Source: Drosophila persimilis
Lineage: Eukaryota; Arthropoda; Insecta; Diptera; Drosophilidae
Length of the DNA stretch: 64,000 nt
Reading direction: 5' to 3'
NCBI RefSeq assembly: GCF_003286085.1
Contig: NW_020825289.1
Coordinates: 13,082,001 to 13,146,000 of the forward strand
A model generated the notes under the pieces. The model was not told the DNA's origin. It was given only the letters and a program-made list of their open reading frames with translations, and did no database searches. The position numbers were made by a program, and so were the translations under genes. Numbering within the stretch: the first letter of the stretch is position 1; the number at the start of each line of letters is the position of its first letter. Below are positions 1 to 12,537 of this stretch, in pieces.

Positions 1-27
1 TTCCCGTGCCCGTGCCCGTGCCCGTCT
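1..27. repeat. CCCGTG hexamer repeat at the window edge
   Basis: About four tandem copies of a CCCGTG unit begin at the first base. It is a short simple repeat, cut by the window edge, inside the mam intron. Confidence 0.8.
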
Positions 28-3000
28 CCATATCTGTGCCCCTGTATTTCTTTGTGTGTAAACTCAACGAAGCTTAAAAGCTTTGTTTGCACCATGGAAC
101 GGACGACTTGAATATTTGTAGTGTCTGTGCGACTGATTTCCCTCCATTCCAATTTGTAAATAAACTGAAAGTATTCTGTTTCAAAAAAATAAAAAATAAG
201 TTGATAAGAACCTTAAGGTACAAATAAGAATTCCCTGCATTTTGTGTTTATTTAAACATCCGTTCGATTGGAAATCGGGGGAATTCCCCGCTGCACAAGG
301 GGGGGGGAGGGGCGGCGCGTTGCACCCTCCTTTCCCACTGAAAAACTGTGCCATTCTATTGAGTGCCGCCGCGCCCACCCCTCCACCCCTCCACCAAGAT
401 GTGCAACGAAAGCTAAAACGACGCAACATCAACAAAAAAAAAAGAGGAAAATTCAGTTTGAGGCAGCCGCATAATCCACTTTTGGATCAACCCCACAGCT
501 AGCCCCACTCCCCCTGCGTGGCATGCTGCACAGTGCCTTTTGTTGTTGCGAAGAAATATAAAAAATAATTGGAAGTCGCCCGCAACGTTCCTGCTGCTGC
601 TGCTGCTGCTGCTGTGTTGTCGCTCTCGTCGGCAACGTCAGAGTCAGCGTCAGCGCCGCCGTTGACGTTTTTCTTGTTAGCTGCACTGCACTCTCTCTTT
701 CGGCCAAGCAGCCACCGAAAGCCCTCCCTTCGCCTGGCTGCAGCCAAGCAGCCCTGGTCTCTCCCTTTGGTCGATGGGTGGCGGCCCAATCTCTTGTTCT
801 TGCTCCCCCTGTCGCTGGATCCTTTCGGTTTCTCTTTTGATTTGGCTTTTGTTTGCTGTTGATTAGGGAGGAGAAGCAGAAGAGAAGGCATGCAGAGGGC
901 GGAGCTGGTAGAGGGCGCAGGGATGCCCTATTTGTTTCAACAATTTGTGGGAAAAATTTACCACAGATTTTGAAGATTCTATGAATTCTAAAACTCCTTT
1001 AGAGTCCGATATCAATCTTTCGGAAAAGGATATACAGACTCCCTGCAAATCCTATGGATACTATGATTTCTCATATGCATTGCTCCATAAAAGCCCCATC
1101 ATCCAAGCCCGTGTTTGCCCTGTCATCAGCAGCTCTGTTAAATTACTATTTTTTGATTGAGAATCCCATTGGAGTCGCCAGCAGTCGTCGCTCCTTCCTG
1201 TAATCGCGTTGTTATCCCCCGTGTTTTATCAACACTTTCTCCATCAGCCCTTACCGTCATCATCAACGTCATCGTCATTGTCATCGTCATCAGCATCATC
1301 ATAATCATAACTATTATTATTAACGACAGTGAAACGAGCCTATTTAGCTTCAAGCTTCTTTGGCCAAGACACACCCGCTCCCTCTCCCTCTCTCTCCCTC
1401 TCTCGCTGTCAACCCAAGGGATGAACCAACCCCTACTCTAGCAACACAAAACTTTGGCAGGCGATAAAAATTTGTCTACATTAGCTGGTGGAGAGGGAGT
1501 AGCCCCCGAAATGTTGCACACTTTTGGTGTGGCATATGCCGCACAAACATATCCCCACCCCCAACCGCTTGACAACTATCTCTGGACTATCTGGTGTTTT
1601 CTGTTTTGGGTTACCATCTTAACGGTATTTACGGCCATCGAGGCCATCCTCTCGTCCACCTACGGAGCACCGTGTGCAGACCCTTCTGCAGCCACCAGCT
1701 TTCAACGATTTGTGGCATGGCTTAAAGTTCTTGACTAGAGTGCGCATGCCCTGCCATCTGCCTGGGTTTTTAAGTTATTCCTGCCTGTCTCTGTTAATTG
1801 CCCCCATTCTTGGCCCGCACTGCCACACCGTCAGTGGCACCCTTCTGCCGCCCTGCCACCGAATTAGGCTTCCTCTCCGCAGATTGAATTAACTGATTTT
1901 ACTGGTGCCGCTGCTGCTGTGGCTGTTGCTGGTGCGTTGACATAAACAAACAAAAGTTCACACTAAACAAAATAAATAAATAGAGTGCAAATTTCATTTG
2001 ATTAAATGCCACCAAAGTGACGATGGCGACGATGTTGCTTAATTGAATATCGGGCAACAGCAAAAACAGCAACAGAGCCGACTTTTCGAAGATCGAAGCT
2101 TGGGATACCCTCGCAGATCTAGTGTTCCTAGGGGAGCTCCCATGGCTATCTTCGAAAAAAGGATTGATCTGGAGAATATAAACCTATGTACATACATAAT
2201 ACTATAATGGAGTAGTGGGAAAAGTAAATTTCATATTCACATCATTCCTCTGGCTTACCAAAGGGTATCGTTGGGCTCGTTGCACAGCTACAGTTCTCGG
2301 ATATAAAATCCACTTGACGACAAGGCAGCTAAGACAATTGCAAGGCGTGACAGCCCTCCTTCCCGTTCCCGTTCTCTCCATGTCTTTGTCGTTGCATTCA
2401 AACAGAATTCAATTAAGTTGATTGCAAATCGTTGCCGTCAAAATGAAAGATACAACAACAACAAAACCAATAAAAAAAACCCGAACCAGACGGAACCAGA
2501 AATGGCATATTAAAGTGAGCGGCTATAGTCAATGTTTTAGTAGGCGTGGCTAAAATATTTAAAAAAAAAATATGTACAAGTTTTGATTTGCCATAAAATG
2601 AATTTACTTTTTCTGTTTTTCCATTCGAAATGGGCAAACAATAAAATTAAAAGCCAATAAAAACGGATTATAATAGATATTATTTTCTAAATTTATTGAA
2701 AATTCACTAATTTAATTTCATCAACTTTGATCTGAAAACCCTGTTAAAATAAGCAATAAGCTCCCTTTTTTTTTTGTGTTATTTGTCTAGTCATGTTTTC
2801 CTTTACCAATATCTCCCATAAGAATGATGATTCTTGATCAAAGTTGTGCCTAAAAGTCTCTCTAACATTTTAAACTACCCAAAGAAAAGCCCAGAAAATT
2901 AAGCCAATCTCGGCCATTGGTAGATTTTTGAACTTTTATTAGCAGGGAATTTGGTAATGTAAAGCCAGAAAACAGGAAATGTTTTAACATTTAATAGCTT

Positions 3001-5015
3001 GGAAAATTAGTGGTCAATATTTGCTATATTTTAAGTTAATTATAGCTTGCATTTGCTGTCCCTTTCTCCAATTTCTATTCCGTACTACTCTTCTTCCGCA
3101 TTTTGGAGGCTGTCATGTTTTGGTCGACACTTTTGGCTAATTGGTGTTGTCGGCATCACTGGCCCACTGTCATTCAGCCATAATGATATGAATATTTTTC
3201 TGCAGCACTTGAAAAATGAAAAAAAATAGAGATGATAATATACTGTCAATGTTTGTAAATTATTTGCATGAAAAAATTAACATTTTTTCCGTCACTGTTA
3301 ATGATTTATCTGGCACTTTTTGTTGTGTTGCACTTTATGGGGTGTAAGATATATTAATTAATTTACAAAACATATGCGACACTTTTAGTGCCGCTTGACA
3401 ACAGATCCGTGGCCGCAGGAATGTTTGGTTTGCAGCTGCAACACGCTGCGTATGGGTAATGTGGCAGTAGATTTATGAAGAGACGTCGAGCGGGGTTCCG
3501 TCTCTGCAGTTCTCCCTAAAAATGCTTCGTTCCACCTCTTTTCTTTTCACACACACAATTTGCTCCAACTTTTTGGTAATTGTACTTCTAATTGCTTGAT
3601 TACAGCTTTAATTGCTTGTTCCAAAAACACTCACTGTTAATTTTCAGCTGTTATTTAACAGTCCACATAGACTGACAGAGTGAGTGAGTGAGAGTGAGAG
3701 AGAGGGAGAGAGAGAACGAGTCACTTAGTCAGTCCGTTAGGCAGAGGGTTTTTTTTTGTTTTGCCTGCATTTGTGATTGTTTTCTTTCTGTTGTTTTGAT
3801 TTGCTTTTTCTTTCCTCTACTTCGCCTCCTACTCTCTCTCTCTCTCTCTGACTCTCTGGAGTTGGGTCTGTCTGCGTATCCTAGCCTCCCCCCTCAAAAG
3901 TATATTGAAGCAAAGGTAAGGTCCCAGGCTTAATCTCCACTCTCGCTCGCTCGAACATTAAAACATTTGGTCACTCCTGTTGCACTGCCCTACCATCGGC
4001 CTTATATACCTTGTGCCCCAACGCGTTGGCGCTCTCTCTCTCTCTCTGCCTTAACGATGAGAGCGAGAACCTTTGTAAATTTTAATGGCAAATCTGCTGC
4101 CATTTGCGGCACATTTCGCGTACAATTTTCATTTTTGTTGTGCCCACATATTTATTTTCATGGCTTGCCCTAGGTTGTGGGTCGAGGGGGGGTGTGTGGT
4201 GGGGTGATTGGGCGGTCTGGTGGCTGTACCAAGCATTTCCAGACGGCGAGGCAGAGGCGGAGGCGCACTTTACATTTGTTTTGTTTATTTTGGCGTGAGA
4301 GAGCTTGAAGAAAGACACACACGGCCTGAGAGAGAGAGAGAGAGAGAGTGAGAGAAAGAGAGTGTGTGTGAGTGTGAGAGAGGGTCCACGTACCGGCACG
4401 AGAGTGAGGTGAGGCTCTCCTTATTGTGGCTGCTGTTGCTGGCATTGCATGCCATTTCCCGTTATCAGTGGCAGACTTTCTGCCAACCTGCTGTCGCTCG
4501 GCATCGGCGTTGGCGCTGGCGTTGGCGTCGCTGCTTACGGCTCTGTCCACGCTCAACGGTGACGCCAGCTACAGTGGGTGCGCGAAAAAAGTCAAATCTT
4601 TTATATGCTGTAAATAAACAAAACAAATTTAAGATATTTTTCATACCAAGCGAGGTCTCTCTTCTAAACTGTACTTTGGAAATGCTCTCGACTTTGGTTG
4701 GATTTCTCTCTGCTTTTGATGTGAACTCCGACCACTGTGCAACTCGGCCGCGGCTAATTTTGGATTTTCTAAGCGAACAGCGTGAATTATTTTTAGCTTT
4801 GCTGTGCGTCGTCGTCGTCTACTGCGACGTCAGAGTCGACTGCGGGCATCGGGGGCAGGCAGCCATCCACATGCAGATTTTTGCAATTGTTTGCCTTATT
4901 TGGCCGCTGACGCTGTTTTTGTTGTTGCTGGCTGTATTTTTAGATCGTTGATTTATCATTCGAATTGCATTTACGCTGCATTTGCTGCTAATCATCATTC
5001 CCTCTCACTCTATGT

Positions 5016-5055
5016 CTTCCTCTCTCTCTCTCTCTCTCTCGTTGCAGGTGAGTTC
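5016..5055 (+). promoter_or_regulatory. mam: Candidate recursive-splicing ratchet point in mam intron
   Basis: A long CT tract (about 5016-5043) runs into GTTGCAG, which is followed at once by GTGAGT. A strong 3' splice site (AG at 5046-5047) thus abuts a strong 5' splice site (GT at 5048-5049) with no bases between. This is the form of a zero-nucleotide exon, or ratchet point, by which very long Drosophila introns are removed in steps. It lies in the sense orientation of mam, inside an intron of at least 18 kb, which is where such sites are known to occur. Splicing itself is inferred. Confidence 0.6.
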
Positions 5056-7554
5056 TGGCATTATTTGGTCGTGTAAAAATGCATTAGATGCAGATGGAAC
5101 CGTAAGTAAACATGAGAGTGATTCGTTGGGGATTAAAGATAAGCTAGAGCCCAGAGAGCGCGTCACCAACGGACAGCGTCAGAGTACAGCAGATTGGATT
5201 TTTCTATGATCCGAAATTCGAATCGTAATGAAATCGTAATACTCGAGAGCGTATATTTGACACGGTTATTCCATAGCACACACACACACATGCAGGCCCT
5301 ACAGACAGTTTCCGTCATTTTAATAGATTTTAATCATTAAAAGTGGCATTCTTAATTTAACGAACATGCAATTTCTTTATCAGATGGAACCTAGAATATT
5401 ATTCTACCTATGTAGCTTTAAAGTAAAAGTTTTCAAGTAGGTAGACTCCTGAAGAAATGAAAACAAATCAAATTATTAAGGAGAACAATAGTATGAAACA
5501 AAATGCATTCCGAAATAGGTAGAGGACAGAGTTTTTTTATAGAAGTAAACTTGATCTGTATGCTAGAAATCATAGTTTTTAGTGTACATATATTATTTTG
5601 ACCACAGCTGTACGTACATATGTAAGTACATACATATGTATGAATGCACAGGCACGGATTTAGAATTGTGTCACCGCGTAAGCAAATCCGATCTGAGTGA
5701 GTATGTAAGTATGTACGTACATATGTATATGTATGTATGAGTGTGGCGATATTTAGAGCCAAGCCGAGCCGAGACCGCTGTCCCAGTTGCACTCCTCCCT
5801 GCTCTCTTTCCAGCCTGCAGTTGGTGTTCCGTTCGGTCAGCTGCAGTCTACATACACACACTCTATACTCTCCCCCTACTCTACACTACACTCCACTCCA
5901 CTTCACTCCACTTCATTCATTTCCACTACTTCTTGCATTTGCTTCTGCTTGTGCTTCTTCTTCGTCTCATTATTCCCATTTCATTTGCATTTGTGGATGT
6001 ACATGTGTATTCTCTCAGCTTTCTCGCTGGGTGAAGTGTTTACATTTTGCGTTTGAATTATCGTTGTTTTTTCTGTGCTACTCTTTGATTTCTGTATTCC
6101 CTGGTTCATGCTGCTGCTGTTGTTGCTTATTTAAAGCTAATTTTAGTATTTAGTTTGCATTTCAATTCCATTTTCAAATTGGGAATGGGAGAAATGCTTT
6201 TATTGGGCCTGAGAGGGAACTGTACTGTGCTATACTTTTCATTTTGATTTCCCATCGTTCTGTTGGCATTTTTGGGAAGAGGTTCATTTAAGGAAAATAT
6301 ACGGAGCTTTAATTGTGTAATTGTAGATCTAAACAGAAGCTGAAGCACCTAAAACTGAACGCCAGGATGGTACTGCTAAAGCTTTTGCCAACGACAAAGC
6401 TTTTATATAATCGGTTCAGGCTGAATATCAATTAGAAAACCACTTTAGTTCTTCCATCTATTTTATCCAGCTGCAAAGCAATTTTTGTTCTTTTTTGAGT
6501 ACTGATGCAAATAGTGTGAATAACAAAAGTTTACCGACAGTAAAAAAGCATCGGAAAAGCTTAAGCGGTAATCAGAAAGATCTGTCTCACCGGCAAAAGT
6601 TTCATTCAAACGGTTAAAGCCAGCCGCCTTTGCTCTGCTAAGCTGCCCGATCTCTCCTCTCTATCGGCTTTCGCTCTCTTTCTTTCTCTCTCTGCACTGC
6701 ACTGCACTGCCTTGGAGCGTGTTGTTGTCACAATTGAAGCGCAGTTTCGGGCCAGCCACCACCACAACAACAGCAAAAAGAGAAGAAAAAAAACCAGCAA
6801 CAAAAATACTGAGCCGTGCGAAATCCCTTGAAGCGTTTCAACGTTGTTTTTTTTTCATTTGTGTGTGTGCTCGTGTGTTGGTTTCGGTTTGTTTGATTTG
6901 GTTTGCTCAAGGTGTATTTTTACTAAGGTGAGGCATTTTACAGTGCACTCTCACGATTTTTAAGACTTAACTATCTACGAAGATACAAGGAAGCTAGCAA
7001 CGTGTATACAATCTTTGACACTAGGATAGAGCGGGAATGGAATCCCCACCTTACAGATTAGTACACCTTGGAGCTGCTCACCTTCGGCTCAACAGCGACA
7101 GCGAAGCGAACCGACAACGGGCTGAGGCTGAAGCTGAGACTGTGACTGAGGCTCGTGCTGTTACATTTGAATGAGCAACGTTGACGTCGACGTCGACGTC
7201 GGAGTTGGAATTGGACTTGGAATTGGAGTTTGAGCTTCTGCTGTTGCTAGAGTAGGGGGAGGAGCAGCTGGAGTGGTGGTCCGTAGATGTAGCTGTAGTC
7301 ATTTATCACTCGCCTTTAACTCTCTCTCCCTCTCTCTCTCTCTCTCTCGCTCTGCTGGCCTTCTGCTCCTTCGCCTTGGCCCATAAATATCATATTAAAG
7401 ATTTGCCTTAGAATCGTCCCTTGCGCTGACGTCGACGCTGACGCTGCGCGTTTGCATTAGCGCCAAATGTTGTCTGTTTATCTCTCGCTAGTTATTGCCG
7501 GCTGTCCATAGGTGGTGCTGCTGTGCTGGTATGAGTGTGGGTGCGGGGCAGAAT

Positions 7555-7556
<2 letters not shown>

Positions 7557-7600
<44 letters not shown>
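7557..7600. repeat. (GT)22 microsatellite
   Basis: Uninterrupted GT dinucleotides, the longest such run in the window, inside the long mam intron. Confidence 0.95.
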
Positions 7601-7603
<3 letters not shown>

Positions 7604-8006
7604 GCCCCTGTTTCGGTGGTTGCAAAACTTTTGTGGCATTGCCAGTTGATTGGATTGCCATGAGATGAACTGTGCAGAGTGTGTGTGTGTGCGTGTGTGT
7701 GGCATGTGATTTATGGGTCCCCCGTGTTGATACGGGATATGCGATAGATACGAGTATACAATAGATACAATGTCATTAGCGAGACTCCTCCACCGCCATT
7801 TCAGCAGAGGGTATGCCAAGACAGGACTGCCTTCACTCGGCAATGGTGTTTACGGATAGTCCAAGAAAAGTATCGATTTAAATGGATTAATTTCGATTAA
7901 TAGTTAACCTTTTCAAAAAACTGTTCAAAAAATAATCCATTCTGTACAGGGTGCCTCGCTCCAGTACTCATCGTCCCCGACAAACTCCAAAACTAATCGA
8001 AAATTG

Positions 8007-8013
8007 TTCAGTT
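8007..8013 (+). promoter_or_regulatory. Initiator (Inr) of the nested acylphosphatase gene
   Basis: TTCAGTT matches the Drosophila initiator (TCAKTY), with the A at 8010 as likely first base. It lies 59 bases before the ATG at 8069, a normal 5' UTR length. I see no TATA box at -30. Confidence 0.45.
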
Positions 8014-8068
8014 CAAACAACAACAAAACTACGAGTACTCCCAAAATCCTTTATTGTTATTTTCGATA

Positions 8069-8401
8069 ATGCTGAGATCATCGGACCAGATCTTCGCCTG
8101 CGGCTTTGAGATCTTCGGCAAAGTGCAGGGCGTCCGCTTGCGCAAACAAACGCGCGATCTGGCCACAATGAACCATGTGCGCGGCTGGGTGATGAACACC
8201 GACGAGGGCACGGTCAAGGGCCAGCTGGAGGGCACCCTGCCCAAGGTCAACGAGCTTAAGTTCTGGCTCCTCAACTTTGGCAGTCCGCGGTCCATCATCG
8301 AGCGGGCCGAGTTTACGCCCACCAAGGAGATACCGGCCCACACTTTTAACGGCTTTACCATACGCTACCACCCCAATCAGATCGGGCAGCTTGATCTGTA
8401 G
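8069..8401 (+). CDS. Acylphosphatase, intronless gene nested in mam intron
   Basis: Predicted 110-residue acylphosphatase, a small cytosolic enzyme that hydrolyses acyl-phosphate bonds. Both family signatures are present. The phosphate-binding loop reads FGKVQGVRLRKQT (about residues 17-29), with the catalytic arginine of VQGVxxR. The second motif, GWVMNTDEGTVKGQLEG, carries the catalytic asparagine of GWVxN. The usual aromatic just before the catalytic arginine is leucine here. The length is slightly above the usual 95-100 residues. The start is the first ATG; the reading frame stays open a few codons further up but only with a TTG. The gene lies in the same direction as its host mam, has no intron, and is strongly codon-biased towards C or G at third positions. 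Drosophila has several acylphosphatase paralogues and I cannot say which one this is. Confidence 0.9.
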   Translation: MLRSSDQIFACGFEIFGKVQGVRLRKQTRDLATMNHVRGWVMNTDEGTVKGQLEGTLPKVNELKFWLLNFGSPRSIIERAEFTPTKEIPAHTFNGFTIRYHPNQIGQLDL

Positions 8402-8953
8402 AAAAGGATGAAAGGAAACGGGACCAACTATCTCATATATACATATTGTTCGTGTTTTTTGTGTCTTTTGGGCTTTGTGTGGTGGTGTGGAAAATACATG
8501 TACTTTGTTAGCTATAGTTCTGTAGGCTTCTGCCCCGCCGAACGTCATTTTGTAAACCTCAAAAGTGGAAAACAGGCTGCCAGCTGCTAATTAAGCATCA
8601 CAAAGAAATGCTCAACGCAATTACATACGGGTATACATCTCATGTACACTCATGTACATACCTATACATAGGCTACAAGCGTATGTATATACTAGATGAT
8701 GACTAGTAGACTTGGTTAGAGACAGACACCTGCAGCAGCCGCTGGCTCTCCGGGCCCGGCCACATTTCCAGTTGAGCGACGCCCCAAACTGGCAATGAGT
8801 TTTTACGACACGGCCAAACAGCGTCGAAGCAACAGCAGAACAACGGCAACAAATATATATAGAGGATACACTAACCCGTACAAAGATTACGGCTAAAGTC
8901 TTCCAAAGAGATCGATTATACGATCGAATTTGTTTGTAATTGAATCCATAGCA

Positions 8954-8959
8954 AATAAA
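8954..8959 (+). terminator. Poly(A) signal for acylphosphatase (candidate)
   Basis: AATAAA about 550 bases after the acylphosphatase stop, the first good copy downstream. The 3' end is not otherwise visible. Confidence 0.35.
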
Positions 8960-11900
8960 AAGGCATCTAAGACCTGTTTATAGGCAACATTTGAGAGGCC
9001 TTAAGTACGAAAGATTACAATTTGTTGTAAAAGTTAACCAATTCCGAGGACTGTTGGAAAATGAATCGTAGGTTCTTCGTTATAAGTTATAAGATATGAA
9101 AATGAGGAACCCCTTCCTTTACAATCTCCGAGAATCACATTCCACATGCACATTCCTATCAAGTGTATCAGAACTTCGGATTTGCTATTCGGGGGCCCTG
9201 CTCTGCCGGTGCCGTTGCCGTTGCGAGTGCCGAATGCCCTCCATGGGTCGCTGATTACGCTGACGCTGGCGTTGGCGCTGGCTTTGGCGTCGCCATCGCG
9301 CATAATCACAACAAAATCAAACAAATGTACGATGTACGCCACTGACAGAGACGATAGCGCAGCAGCAGCAGCAGCAACAGCAATGGCAACAGCAACAGCT
9401 TCGCTTCGTAACAGAACCACTCTAACAGTGTGTGTGTGTGCGTGTTGCTTGCGTGTGCATGTGTGTTGGGAACTTCTTTGCGTGTGTAACAGGAGCCCAG
9501 ACTTTGCAAAAGAGAAAAGAGAGAAAGAGCGACGTGAGCAAAGCAGGCATACTATTCTCATCCGAAGTGTTGTTCCTATTTGTTGCTTTTGCTGCTGTTG
9601 CTGTTGTTGTTGTTGCGGAATTTTTATAGGTTAAGCTGCAAAGTGTGTGGCAGGATGGGAGGAGGGCAGAGCCGAGCCGAGCATAGATGTGGCCAGAATT
9701 GAGGGTTGTTGGCGGTGGGCTCTAACTAGTTTCAGCCGGCCGGTGTCGTTGCCTTTGTAACCGAGTGAGAGCCAGGCCAGCGCAACACAAAGAGAACGAT
9801 GCCAGAGAGGAAGGATGGACGGATGGATGGATGGTGCTACTCGCTCTCTCTTTCTCTTCCTCTTGTTCGACTCAATTTTGAGTGATATTCCTTGCCCGTG
9901 GGCTGCTGCTGTTAACGCCTTCTCCTTCAAACAACTTTATCCTGTTCTGCAAGCCCAAAGCTTCTCGCTCGTGCTGCCGCCGCCGTCGCCTTCTTCTCCT
10001 TTCCTCGCATTCCGTTGCGCATTCCGCCACGCGTCGCTGCCGACGCTGACGTTGCTGCCTGTTTCCGGTGTCACTTCCTTATTTAGTTGTTATACCTGGT
10101 ACTCTCGTATTACACAAAGGGTATTTTCAGTTCGTGCTGAGTATAAACGCGAGCTAGATTCAGTTGTAAATACGTTCATAATCCAAAAGGATTCGAGCTG
10201 TTATTGATTGATTTTCTCACTGATTTCTAGTGGGATAGGGCCTAGGATATAGTGTAGGGTATCTTGTAGTCGGCTGTTTTCTACTTAATTATTTATTTTG
10301 TTGTTTGTGCTTGTTGAGGAGCTGGATGGAAGGAGTCCAATTTTGGTAAGGGTTTGCGATTTTTTTATTGAGCATGGAGAGAGTAAAGTGTCCTTGTTGG
10401 CTCAACCTAATTCAACAGCCCTCCAAATCGAAGGCAATTCAATTTGCCTGAAAGGCCGCCACATCCACATCCACATACAAAAGCAGAGAACAACAACTAG
10501 CGCTCTTCAGTCGTATTATGATCATTAGTATTACTATTTGGATTATTATTAGTCTATTAGTGGCAATCAAATTGATGGCTCGAGTTTTTTCTGTTTTTGT
10601 GGCGGTGGGGGTAAACTTTCATGACGCCGCCAAGAAAATGGAAATTGAAAATGCCGCCAAGGAGCCGGGAATGGCGTAGGGGCCGGGGCTGCCGTACAGG
10701 TTGGCATCCATCGCTTGGGTCGTGGCATACATAAATGCAAACACTTTGTACAAATATTTGTGTCATTAAACAAATGACAAACGAATTGGTTTTAACATGA
10801 AAGCCGAAACGAGCGAGCAAGCGAGCGAGAGCACCGAGAGAGGCGGCTGACATGCAACATGGTTACAGCACAGCAGCAGCAGCAGCAGAATCGCAGGCTT
10901 ATCAACAGTCCGCTGTTAAAGCTAACATACACATGCCTGACAGCCACCCCCACACACGCACACGCACACGCACACATATACAGACAGAGACACAGGCAGG
11001 GCGTCCGTCAGCGTCGCTGCAACAATGCAAAAAGCAAACTTTCTCGCTGCTGGCGTCGCCGTCGCTGTCGCTGTCGACGGTGCCGTCGCTCGTTGGGGTC
11101 GTACGAGCCGTTTGGGGCTTCGCTGACAGTGGCTCGTGCCAGTACTCAACCGACTGCCAAACGGCGCACGACACCCAAGCAGCCCCAAGCAGCAGCAGCA
11201 CTAGCACTAGCACTAGCAGCAGCACCAGTGGCAAGTGGCAGTTGAAGCAGTAATAGCCCCAGTAGCAGCACCACCAGCAAAAGCAAAAGCAAAAGAAAAG
11301 CTGTGTGGGTTTTTTGTTGTGCGCGTGTAGTTTTCATTGCGGTTCGTTTCCTCAGCGATAAAAAGCAGCAGCAACAATAGCAGCAGCCCCAACAGCAACA
11401 TCAGCAGCAGCAGCAACATAAAGTGGCATTTGGCGCAGGGAAAATCCTAAAAAGTGTTAACAAAAAAAAACAATTAAAACAACAACAACACTAAAGAATA
11501 TTAAAATTAAATATAAACAAGGTTTCGTTTTTAATTAAAACAAATTAATAAAAATAAAAAAAAATTACACCGAGAATAAAAACAAACAAAATAAACTCAA
11601 ACATTTTCAAAACTAGTCTTATTATGTTATCAAAATGTTTATTTATCAAAAAAACAAAGTGAAAACAAAACAAAATTAAAAAAATTAATACCATACCATA
11701 CCATTAAATACATTCAAAAATCGTTGAATAAATATAAAACCAAGAAAAAACATAAAATATAAAACATTATCGAGGAGAAATGATCACTTTCATGGTAAAG
11801 CAATGACGTGAAATTACCGATAATAATTATTGATTAAATTATTCCACTGAAAGTCTACAAACGATTTGCCACTGTAGTCTATTGTATTCGGGTGAAGTAA

Positions 11901-12506
11901 TTAATGCATTATATTCCATATAAAATTTTGTGAGATAAGCTTAATATTTCTTGGAAATTCATCTTCTTCGGGGCACAGATCTATTCTGCGGCTGTTTCTC
12001 TACGAATACATCAATTTATTCAGAATTCCTTCTTTTTGGATTATTTCTGTGACATTTCTTTCTTCATTATTCTGCTGGCTCGTGTGCTTGGCAAATGCAA
12101 ATTTATTAGGTGCAGACTGTATAAGATTCAACCAAACGACGTAAAAAGACCAGAATTAAGATACATAAATCAAATTTTCTAAATAAATCAACAGGAAAAT
12201 TGACCAAAAAGTGACTGCAGTCTCTCTGTAGTGGTCGCTTTATTAAAATCATTAATTACATTAAAGTAAAACAACTCGGGGGAATGCATACATATGTATC
12301 TATGAGTATTCGGTTTTGCTGCCGAATTTCGTTTTCCATAAAATTGTGAATAAATTAAAATGTATATATTCAGTGGCCTGCCTGCCTGCCTGCTAGAATA
12401 TCAAAGCAAAACAGTTTTTGTTTAATCCGAAAGTGTGCAGAGAAAATCATTTAAATTTCTGTTTGATTTCCCTGCGAGTGTGTGAGTAAGTGTACTACAT
12501 ATTAGT

Positions 12507-12512
<6 letters not shown>

Positions 12513-12537
<25 letters not shown>
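12513..12537. repeat. (GT)n microsatellite
   Basis: Twelve GT units in the mam intron. Confidence 0.9.

Larger units (their letters stand above)
1..8006 (+). other. mam: mastermind long 5' intron, left part (non-coding)
   Basis: No exon could be supported here. The sequence is typical Drosophila intron: GA/CT runs (3690-3720, 3830-3850, 4330-4350, 7320-7350), GT runs, CAG-like triplet runs, an AT-rich stretch at about 2410-3400 and many ATG-less short frames. It is assigned to mam because the next coding exon (18037) starts mid-protein on a clean acceptor and the N-terminal Mastermind exon is not seen anywhere to its left in the window. Good splice-donor look-alikes occur at 3916 (AAAG|GTAAGG) and 6928 (ACTAAG|GTGAGG). 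A recursive splice site at 5047/5048 is listed separately. Confidence 0.75.

Noticed and set aside
9590-9640. Second ratchet-like site (TTTTTATAG|GTTAAG) in the mam intron
   Set aside because: The donor half (GTTAAG) is weak and the pyrimidine tract is interrupted by a GCGGAA stretch; not comparable to 5047/5048.
10574-10678. Small frame MARVFSVFVAVGVNFHDAAK... in the mam intron
   Set aside because: Only 34 codons, no promoter or family; chance is a sufficient explanation.
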